Source: Blakeslea trispora (lineage: Eukaryota > Mucoromycota > Mucoromycetes > Mucorales > Choanephoraceae). From it: a stretch of 36,043 nt of DNA. Under the pieces are notes generated by a model that worked only from the letters and a program-made list of their open reading frames with translations, was not told where the DNA came from and did no database searches. Below, piece by piece: positions 22,645 to 31,396 of this stretch. The translations under genes and the position numbers were made by a program. Every line of letters starts with the position of its first letter. The first letter of the stretch is position 1. The DNA lies in NCBI GenBank assembly GCA_025331445.1, contig JAIWNE010000197.1, positions 1 to 36,043 on the forward strand. Direction: 5' to 3'.

Positions 22645-24263
22645 GTTGAGTACAAAAAAAGAGCTAAAAGACAGATAATGGTTGCTTTTTGGTACGCGTT
22701 AGTAATGGTGTTTGATTCGTATTTCATATACTAACTAGAACAAATATAAGAACGGAGTACAGATGCGATATAAACAGTTAACAATAGAATATGAGAAGCA
22801 ATAAGACGAGTAAAGAGTATAAAAAATCAGAGTTGATGATAAGAGAAAACGAATGGAAAGTAGTTTTATATAGCCTTACTTGATTGACATGCTCATTTTA
22901 AACGCCCATCGGTATGCACATTGGTCAAAGGTATTGTACAACTTGAGATTACAACTTGAGACAGATCACAATCACCATAAGCGTAAGATCAGCTATTGTA
23001 AGGGTCTTTGGTACCTTTTTAAACCTCAGACTTGTTTGTCTTCTTCAAATTTCTTGACTTGGCTAAAACACTATTATCATTTTGGAAGTATTGTCAAACC
23101 AAAAGTACAGGATGCGAAAAAGAGGCACTTTTTTGTTCTCATCATCAAAGCATGATTTCCATGCACTCGATTTGTAATCCGGCTCCGATATGATATTGGT
23201 CAAAGTCATGGTAAGAAATCGCTTTATGAAACATTAGCGTTTTCGCAACCGAATTCTTAATGGTCCAGTGGCTATGATTTGTCACTTTCAGCAGTGCTTT
23301 CGTATAGCTGAACAGACTAGTGAAGGTTGAGGACAGATGAGGCTTCTTACAGAATAGCTTTCTTTATGTTTGAGATACGGATAAGGCCGATGCACTGTTT
23401 CGAGATTATTTGTTAATTAACAGATCAACAAAAAGAGTCACTACTTACATTAGGCGCAAACATAAGCGTTTTTTGTTGATCTGTTAATTAACAAATAATC
23501 TCGAAACAGTGCATCGGCCTTATCCGTATCTCAAACATAAAGAAAGCTATTCTGTAAGAAGCCTCATCTGTCCTCAACCTTCACTAGTCTGTTCAGCTAT
23601 ACGAAAGCACTGCTGAAAGTGACAAATCATAGCCACTGGACCATTAAGAATTCGGTTGCGAAAACGCTAATGTTTCATAAAGCGATTTCTTACCATGACT
23701 TTGACCAATATCATATCGGAGCCGGATTACAAATCGAGTGCATGGAAATCATGCTTTGATGATGAGAACAAAAAAGTGCCTCTTTTTCGCATCCTGTACT
23801 TTTGGTTTGACAATACTTCCAAAATGATAATAGTGTTTTAGCCAAGTCAAGAAATTTGAAGAAGACAAACAAGTCTGAGGTTTAAAAAGGTACCAAAGAC
23901 CCTTACAATAGCTGATCTTACGCTTATGGTGATTGTGATCTGTCTCAAGTTGTAATTCTCAAGTTGTACAATACCTTTGAACCAATGTGCATACCGATGG
24001 GCGTTAAAATGAGCATGTCAATCAAGTAAGGCTATATAAAACCTACTTTCCATTCGTTTTCTCTTATCATCAACTCTGATTTTTTATACTCTTTACTCGT
24101 CTTATTGCTTCTCATATTCTATTGTTAACTGTTTATATCGCATCTGTACTCCGTTCTTATATTTGTTCTAGTTAGTATATGAAATACGAATCAAACACCA
24201 TTACTAACGCGTACCAAAAAGCAACCATTATCTGTCTTTTAGCTCTTTTTTTTTGTACTCAAC
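22645..24263. other. Divergent intergenic region spanning the palindrome centre
   Basis: About 1.6 kb lie between the two start codons. Both presumed promoters and the 35-bp spacer (23435-23469) are here. The innermost arms include GTTAATTAAC. A 91-codon open stretch at 22880-23155 has no recognisable content, and its mirror is interrupted, so I do not call it a gene. Confidence 0.6.
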
Positions 24264-26044
24264 ATGAGCAATTATCTTCAAAACACTGCAATCAAGGACC
24301 TTTGTCTCAACAAATTTGATGCTGCCTACAAGAAAGAGCATAGCGGCTGCTCAAAGATGGTTGCTCACGAAACATTTGCTGATTTCTTGAAAGAATTGAC
24401 AGCAAGAAATGATTTGACTGAAGCTGAAGAGAAGAAAGTTGACGCACTGAAACAGCAATTGAAGGTAAAATCATTTCTCTTGTAAACTGGCCAAGTTATT
24501 GATCATCCTTCTTGTTTTTCTTTTCTTAGCAATGCAATTCAGACCCTGAAAATGCTTCTATTTGGTCAAAAAAGATTATAAAATACCTCAATGGCAATGG
24601 TATCAAGCAATCAATTATGTATGACAATAGCAGCAAGGTAATTTGTAACGCATTTTGTTATTTTGTCTTTATCTTATGCTTTTTCTCTCTCTTCTTGTAT
24701 TAGTGGGTTGAATCTGGCTTTGATGTTGGCAAAGCCCTCATGGACTATAGAGACAAATCTGTTCAATTGGCTGAAGCATTAAGACTTCTTTCAGATAGCC
24801 AATTCCTGTAATTATAATGGCGTTTTGATTTATGTGATAGATACTAACATTTATTTTCAAAGCTCTTTGAACTTTATTTTTTTGTTTGACAGATCTGCAA
24901 AGATGGAGTATGATTTGCCCGAAGAAGTTGTATGTCGACTCAAAAAAGAAATGAAAGAAAACAGAGTCGAAATCAGCAAGTGTCTTTTGTCTTGGTCTTT
25001 TGAAGTTGTAAAGGTAATTTCGTATTAGTTAAGACACATAACATCCAATATTAACCAAAAAATAGGCCTTAGATGATTGCGATTACGGTAGCAGTAGTGG
25101 TTCAAGTGATGAAGATGAAGATGAAGATGATGAAGATGATGATGATGAAGATGATGATGATGAAAAAGAAGCTAAAGATAAAGACCGTGCAAGACCTACT
25201 AAGATGGAAAAGTTGCTGCACAAATTGGAAGCAAAGGCATTTAAGAGCCAGTCAAAGCAGCAAAAGATGTTTATCAGTCTAGTTCGCCTCTTGTGCTTGA
25301 AATTTCCTTCGTGGCAAGGCAAGCCAATGACTGAAAATACACACATCATCCAAAATATCTCCTGTTTCGTTGACGTTTTCCTTCTAGACGATAGTAGTTT
25401 CATCGGTGTTTGGTAAGCCATACGTTAGTAACAGACTTAGTACCTAGTTTTAACATAAATTTAGGACGGATGGTGTTCTAGAAAGAGTAGGCATTGACTC
25501 AAGCAACAGTGATGAGGTGAGGGATATAAGCAGCAGCAGCAGCAAGAAAAGAAGTTTAGGAGTTGTTACTGGTAGCAAGAAGAGACTTCAACCTGATCTT
25601 GTGGTGAAGTGCGAGGTGGAGAAGAATCTGTTTCTTGATGTTTTGGTGATGGAGGTGAAGAATGCAAATGCCAGGTCTAATCAGCTGATGTCAGACAAGT
25701 GCAAAATTGCCATGTATTTGAAGAAGATGGTAGATGAACAAGTTGCTTTCGGTGTGAAGAGTCCAGTTGCCATAGGAATGAAGGTGGAGGGAAACGAGGT
25801 TGAAATATACATTGGCAAGTTAGAGCATGAAGGCATTTATCAGGTTTCTTTGGACTCGCAGTTCAACCTGCCGAAAAACTACGCTGACATTTGCAGCATA
25901 CCGTATATGATGAGATGTTTGCTGACGGTCAACAAGATCTTGAAAGATCTGATCAAAAGAATAAAAGACCACAAAGATGACGACAGCAGCAACACACCAA
26001 CAAACTGGCGCCGGCCTTCTTTTGACTGGCCAACCCAAGACTGA
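24264..26044 (+). CDS. PD-(D/E)XK nuclease-like protein, six exons, intact (right copy)
   Basis: Exons are 24264-24464, 24530-24637, 24704-24807, 24893-25013, 25066-25412 and 25465-26044. All introns are GT-AG and 51-85 nt long. Joined, they give 486 residues and a TGA stop with no internal stop. The N-terminal 190 residues are helical and charged and unrecognised. Residues about 193-211 form an Asp/Glu run encoded by a GAT/GAA microsatellite. A Ser/Lys linker (SSSSSKKR, about 316-323) precedes the C-terminal domain. There, QPDLVV (Asp338) and VMEVKNA (Glu357, Lys359) fit the PD-(D/E)XK core: strand with D, then E-x-K on the next strand, followed by a Lys-rich helix (CKIAMYLKKMVDE). The core resembles large uncharacterised protein families I recall from Mucoromycota genomes. 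Nuclease function is inferred from these few residues only. AATAAA lies about 20 bp downstream. Confidence 0.75.
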
Positions 26045-27885
26045 TTTGCAGCCTTTGTAGAAATAATAAATATGTATATACCTCTTTCTGTTTTAATAAT
26101 GTAAAGATGAAAGAACTCTCCTCAAGGAGCTTGTCTTCAACCATATTGTTTTGTCTGTGATTCTTTTAAAATGCTATCAATACTGACATCGGGCCCTTCT
26201 CACTTTGATATTAATAAAGGATTATGTTCAACACTGTTAAGTTTCTGGACCGCTTGCAATAAATCTTTCGTTGGCCACAATCTCAATCAGACTTTCCCTT
26301 GATTCTACCAACATGTCGAAAAACTAAACAAGCTACTCATCATCTCGTATTGATATCAAAATGAAGCCATAGCCTGCTCTAGCTAACTATATTAACCCTC
26401 TAGAAAATATTGAGGGTACATTGCGAGAACAATCGACAAAGCCTTGACTCAGTCAGACAAACTGAATGCAAAACATATTCGTAATGACAGCTGATGTCAA
26501 TTCCACAATCAACTTAATCAATCCCATCCCTTATTTTTTTTTGTCAACTATAAAAGTCTTCATTATAACTTGAGCGAGTTGTTTGAGCTTTACGGTCAGC
26601 GATTGTATCAACCATCAGTTCTGATTCAACAACAAACCATTTGCAAGCCATTTTGTGTAAACAGTCGTCGCAACTACATTAAATAGAATATCATCTCAAA
26701 TCTTTAGAACAAAAAGAGCATCAAAATACTTAACTTGTCTGCTATTCTGTGTGAGCTCAAAAGCTTCACAAAACCCAACATACTCAGAATACAAACTAAG
26801 AGAGATTAAGAAATGAAATATCAGTGTCCTTGCTTTCTCATCCTACATTTCGTGTGTCTTATCTGTGTACCGAAAATTCGTTTTTCTTCAAGTAACAAAG
26901 CTGTTGGTCTTTTTCTGTCCACTATAATTTTGTAGCTTGATATTAGGATTACCAAGAAAGAAAAGCGTTCTGCATGCAATGACCGGCCAAAGAAGCAAAC
27001 TGCATCCGACTTCACCACCATGAAGAAATGCATAGTCGTAATAAAGTAGAATTACCAGACGAAAAGTACTTGTGACTAAAAAAAAAAAAATTCCTTGCAT
27101 TATGTTCTTTTGGAAGAGACATTGTCCAAATGAACGCTGTACCAACTGGATTCGTTATTTAAATATGACGCAGAGATCTTTATTGCAATGTTTTATAACG
27201 TAAGCATCCAAGTTCAAAATTTCTCTAAAAAAATTAAATCCATTGAGCACTATTGCAAGAGGAAACGCCTAGGTTGTTATGAAAAAAAAAAGAAGCAAGT
27301 TCTATGGAACAATGAATTCGGGTTCAATACTGAACTACATAATCTTAGCAACCTTGTCCTCTGACTATGATAGCTTGTCTAAATAAAACAAGTTTTCGAG
27401 TAGGAAAATATCGCGGTTTCGGTTAACGAAGTCTCATCATTGGTTGTGCTTGCATACACGCTTGTTCTTCACCATCATAAGAATTTGCATTAAATTAAAC
27501 GCTTGTTACACAAGCATCGAAAAGGCAATAAAGGTTGACTTTTTAAAATAAAAAGCTTTCAAGTGATCTTGTACATGAACCATACCCATGAAGTCCCTTG
27601 GCTGAACAAGTGATTATTCACCTCTCTGGCATGCACAAGAGTGATCAAGAGCAAGCCATACCCATGAAGTCCCCTAACTAGCCAAGTGATTATTTCACCT
27701 CTCTGACACAAGAAAACAAGAAAGAGAAAGTAAAAAATATCTTTTTTTCAGTAACAGAAGACGAATAAAAATCTGAATTCCAAAACATGTGGCTTGGCAT
27801 CTAACCTTAAGTCAAGAGATTTAAACAAGGATGGATGTTTGGTAACACTGAACAAGATCTGTATCTCATTAGTAATCTAGAGATG
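26045..27885. other. Gene-free right-arm segment
   Basis: This is the mirror of 19044-20873 and includes the mirrored 76-bp tandem repeat at about 27560-27704. The short open frames at 26821-27145 occur in identical form in the left arm simply because the arms are copies. Their composition does not look coding. Confidence 0.5.
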
Positions 27886-27887
27886 TA

Positions 27888-29217
27888 CAGTTACCTACAA
27901 AAAAATTAAATAATTTTTTGAATTTCCGATCATATCATCATCATGGCCATCCATCCTTTCCCTTCATGACATTACATAAATGAGCATTGAGCAACCAAAT
28001 AATAATAGCAAAATGGAGGAAACATCGTGCTGAATTAGTTTGAGTGGTTCTTGAAGCAAAAATATAAAAGTTTATTTAAGGAAAGAGGGCGCTAATAGTG
28101 GGTAGGTCCACCTTTATTACGACACACCTCCTCCATTCTTTGTGGCATATTTTCGATGAGTTTGTTCCATTGAGCTGGAGCAAGCTCATCCCACACTTTC
28201 TTTATATATGCCTTATGTTCTTCAGGCGAAGAAAAGCGACCTTTTCTTTGAGGGTGCTTGTGCACAGCCCTCTTCATTTTAACCCCAAAGATTTTCAATG
28301 GGATTTAAATCAGGTGATTGAGCAGGCCAAGGCAAAAGCTCAATACCTTGATTCTTTTTCCATTCTTTGGGAGCACAGGACCGGTGAACTGGTGCTCCAT
28401 CTTCCATTAACACCACATCTTGACGATTGTCAATGAATCTGCTGAGGGCACCCTCATACACTGAGGACACAAAGCCCCTTCCCTTCCTTTCCTCTTCACC
28501 CAAGAAAGCCAACTCAGACTTACAGCCATGTTGAATGGCTCCCCAAACCATGGTGCTAGTCCTTACCACTTCTGAATGATGGGCCAGGACAGTCCTGATG
28601 GCACTTTTCATCTTCTCTGCGCAGACAAGAATAGCCCGTGAGCTCTTACCATTCTCAAAAGAGCTTTCGTCAGTGAAGATGACTTTTTTCCAGTCATCTA
28701 CTGTCCAACTTCGATACTTCTTGGCAAATGCATATCTCAGTAGCCTATGTGTTGTGTTCAGAAGGGCTTCTTGACAGCTACACGGCATCTGTACCCCATG
28801 AGATGCAATGCTCGACGAACGGTATTCCACATACATTTTCGGGAACCAAGGCAGTCAACTCGGCCAAAGTAAGCCTTCTGTCGCGCTTTATTGCTCTAAC
28901 CAAGGCTCTACGACTACGATCGCTCAACTTCGGGGGTCTTCCTGAGCCTGGGACTTCGAGCAATAGAACCTCTTTGCTTGAACTTTCTAACGATCGTATA
29001 CACGTTTGTGGTTTGATCCCCAATCTTCTCGAAATTTCAGCAGGTCTCATGCCGGAATTTTGGAGGGTTGATATCATTTGCTTTTCTTCTTCAGTTAAGT
29101 GTATTTGGTGCTCATGTTCCAATTTAAAAAGTGTTCGAAAGAAGTGTTTATTGTATCATCATGTTGAAATACCATGATCGGAAATTCAAAATTATTTAAT
29201 TTTTTTGTAGGTAACTG
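27888..29217 (-). mobile_element. Tc1/mariner element, right copy
   Basis: This copy is 1330 bp with TA at 27886-27887 and 29218-29219. It has the same terminal inverted repeats as the left copy, in mirrored orientation, with the transposase again reading from the outer end inward. The outer terminal repeat has four T where the left copy has five, a homopolymer difference. Confidence 0.92.
28076..29115 (-). pseudogene. Tc1-type transposase, right copy, broken
   Basis: This is the same transposase as at 17815-18854. The catalytic segment is better preserved here: one open frame (28279-28836) carries FTDESSF, LMEDGAPVHRS and PDLNPIENLW, that is D, D and E of the Tc1 DD34E pattern. It is broken by single-base changes just after the start (near 29105), in the first HTH (CAAACGTGT where the left copy has one more G), near 28800-28840 and after ENLW (near 28279). 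The left and right copies are broken at different places, so each retains parts lost by the other. Confidence 0.85.
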
Positions 29218-29243
29218 TACAGTCACACCCAAGAGTGTTTAGG

Positions 29244-29443
29244 TGTAATGTTTGAGGCTTATCAGATAGTTATTATAATCTCAGCTGTGAGTAGAGAATA
29301 AGTTAAGGTAAAGAGTTATACTTGTTCTCTAGCTCACAGTATTTATATACTTCTAATCTACTAGTGTATTTCTGTTAATTATAAATTAAAGCATTTGGTA
29401 AGTATCTTTCGGTCTTCGAATTGGGGTGTCTTCGCGTATTACA
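29244..29443. repeat. Solo LTR, 200 bp, with TTAGG target duplication
   Basis: It begins TGTAATG and ends GTATTACA, with perfect 5-bp duplications TTAGG at 29239-29243 and 29444-29448. A TATTTATATA box lies near 29339. It sits 24 bp inside the left end of the second Tc1 element, so it inserted after that element did. No internal retroelement sequence remains. Confidence 0.88.
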
Positions 29444-29621
29444 TTAGGTGAAATATTACTATATTTTTGACTGAGTTGTGTATGTTGCAGAGACCTTAAA
29501 CTTTGTAAAATAAAAGATAAAGATGTTATTTATTAAAATAAAAAAAAGTGGGCAATTTAATATTTGGTATGCCCACCTTTAGCATCGATCACAGATTGAC
29601 ATCTAGCTGTCATGCTTTCGA

Positions 29622-30602
29622 CTAAAGTAGCTGCAAATCAAGTCCGATTTGCTCCCATTCCTGTTGGATCAGCGCCTTCAACTCATCCACATTAGAAATG
29701 GTATGCCTCTGGGATGCAAGACGCTTCTCCAGCTCCCACCACACATGCTCGATAGGGTTCAAATCAGGGTTTTGAGCTGGCCAGTAATCAAAGCCGCTGA
29801 TTTGATGACCCTCCTTCCACCAACGAGCATAGGCACCGTCTTCTTGCAATAAATAGTCCCTCTGATGTTTATCATGTAATTTTTGAACCGAGGGTGAAAG
29901 TGCTTGGCCAAAGCATCGATGTAAACATCTTGATTCATGTTACCTTCAATGATCACAAGGGACCAAAACCCTCCGCACAAAAGCAAGCCCAAATCATTAC
30001 TGATCCTTTGCCCCATTTGGTTGTTTCGAGTATGTTTCTTTGATCATATCGTGTGCCTTTCTTTCGAATAACTCGAGCAGCGCAATCATTGTTCTTGACC
30101 CGAAAACGTGCCTCATCGGACCATACTACTCCTTTCCATTGGTCAATGTCCCAATTGACATGGCGAAGAGCCCAATTCAACCTGGATTCTCTATGATGGT
30201 CAGTAAGAGTTGGCTTATGGGCTGCCCAGTATGAATCGAAGTCCTTCTGAGCCAGATAGCTGATGATGGTCTTTTTGTTGACGGTCAAACCAAACGGTGC
30301 AGTATAGGCTTGAACCTGAGAAAAAATGGCAAATGGTTCCTTCTGTATACATTGAACAAGCAATCTGATGTCGGCTTCTGATCCTTGGGCTTTTTATCTG
30401 GACTCTTGCGTTTCTCAAAAGATTTATTTTTCTCAATCCCAACCACTATACTTTGTGCAGACTTCTTGTTTACACCTGTTAGTGCTTCAATGTCCTTATA
30501 CTTCATTCCAGACTTTCGAAGAAAATAAACACCTCCCCGTACAAAATCATTATAATAGGGGTTCTTACGAAACTCAGAGCTCTTGTTTGATGTATAGTTC
30601 AT
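29622..30602 (-). pseudogene. Tc1-type transposase of the second element, broken
   Basis: Read on the minus strand from ATG 30602 it shows an N-terminal HTH region (YKDIEALTGVNKKSAQSIV), then VVWSDEARFRV with the first catalytic Asp (near 30115). The second Asp is in QEDGAYARWW (near 29845) and the Glu in NPDLNPIEHVWWELE (near 29750). The length without breaks would be about 327 residues, normal for Tc1. The frame shifts at least three times (about 30360-30400, 30000 and 29850), so it is inactive as written. The catalytic triad residues themselves are present. Confidence 0.85.
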
Positions 30603-30709
30603 GTTGTTTACATAGAAAAGTGTTGGGAAAAAAAAGAAAGAAGAATAACGTTCTTCAGGAATTAAATGCACATTTAATTTAGGACTATACACTTTTGGGC
30701 GTGACTGTA

Positions 30710-31396
30710 TACTTCAATCAAGAAGAAAGACATCAATAAAAGAATTGGAGATATAAATGATATTAACATCCTCTGTTTCGCATATCCAGAAGGCTAAGAT
30801 GGCACATCTGGATAGGCGAATATTCACTTCTCCAAATTTTTATCAGTGCAGGAGAAGCATAGGATCGTAAGAGATATCAGACAATGTTGAAACAGAGTAT
30901 TGGGGTATGTAGAAACACAACTTGTGAACATACATAACCGTCTTGAGCTGATCGAATGACTTTTTTACTTGCTATTGCATATAAAGACTGATACTATCAG
31001 ACAAAAGAATGATTTCTTAAAATGACTACACCACCACTGTATTCTTTTAGTATCATTGACCTCTGAAACAATCAATACTTTTACGTTGGGCGAATACTCC
31101 TATTGGGTTGATAAAGAACAAAGATGATTTTTTACAATTAAAAAAAAGAAAGCAGGAGGTTGTAACCAGATTCTATTCATAAGTCAAAACAACATACTTT
31201 CCATTAAATAAGGTCAAGTCATTTCTTATGAGTTTGTACATAATCCATTTGAAACGATCATACATCAGTACTATCGATTATGCAAAGTGAAGTAATTGAT
31301 CATTTAAGCGAAAATTAAAGATGCGACAAAATTGGAAAGAAAGAGCATGAGAGAGAGAAAAAAAAGAAAAGGTAGCGTGTTGTTACATATGTCTAT
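30710..31396. other. AT-rich gene-free stretch
   Basis: It lies between the second Tc1 element and the UDP-glycosyltransferase gene. I checked whether the sequence after TA 30708-30709 resumes the gypsy protease frame. The first few codons could, but stops follow and no protease motif appears. Confidence 0.5.

Larger units (their letters stand above)
17712..29217. repeat. 11.5-kb palindrome, arms 17712-23434 and 23470-29217
   Basis: The two arms are reverse complements of each other along their whole length, separated by a 35-bp spacer (23435-23469). Identity is very high: long stretches compared by eye, such as 20100-20400 against 26520-26820, are identical. Differences are mostly single-base indels plus a cluster of transitions in the Tc1 parts. 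From outside to inside each arm holds a full Tc1-type element (1330 bp), about 1.8 kb of gene-free sequence with a 76-bp tandem repeat, a six-exon gene and its upstream region. The outer ends are exact Tc1 ends (CAGTTACCTAC), each next to a TA (17710-17711 and 29218-29219). Confidence 0.93.
29220..30707 (-). mobile_element. Second, distinct Tc1/mariner element
   Basis: Ends are CAGTCACACCCAAGAGTGT (left) and, read inward from the right, CAGTCACGCCCAAAAGTGT, an inverted repeat of about 23 bp with three mismatches. They are flanked by TA at 29218-29219 and 30708-30709. The left TA is shared with the end of the palindrome. The element carries a solo LTR at 29244-29443; without it and its duplication it would be about 1283 bp. 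Its ends and transposase differ from those of the palindrome's Tc1. Confidence 0.88.

Noticed and set aside
22880..23155. 91-codon open frame near the palindrome centre
   Set aside because: It has no motif, and the mirrored sequence at 23750-24030 is interrupted by differences, including an extra word near 23952. It has no splice or promoter support.
25083..25421. Minus-strand poly-Ser frame opposite the cargo gene
   Set aside because: It is the antisense shadow of the GAT/GAA run that encodes the acidic tract of the real gene.
26821..27145. Open frames duplicated in both arms (also 19774-20098)
   Set aside because: The identical occurrence in both arms follows from the palindrome itself. 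The peptides are hydrophobic low-complexity sequence in AT-rich DNA.
17712..29217. The palindrome as a pure sequencing or assembly fold-back artefact
   Set aside because: A fold-back chimera would mirror whatever flanks it and end at a random point. Here both outer ends are exact Tc1 termini, the two outer flanks differ, the centre has a 35-bp non-palindromic spacer, and the arms differ by real substitutions. It is not excluded without reads, so the check is listed under findings.
30710..30800. Continuation of the gypsy protease after the second Tc1 element
   Set aside because: Joining 30710 onward to the pol frame across TA gives a few compatible codons (IEVYNGNPY) and then unrelated hydrophobic sequence and stops, with no DTG-type active site.
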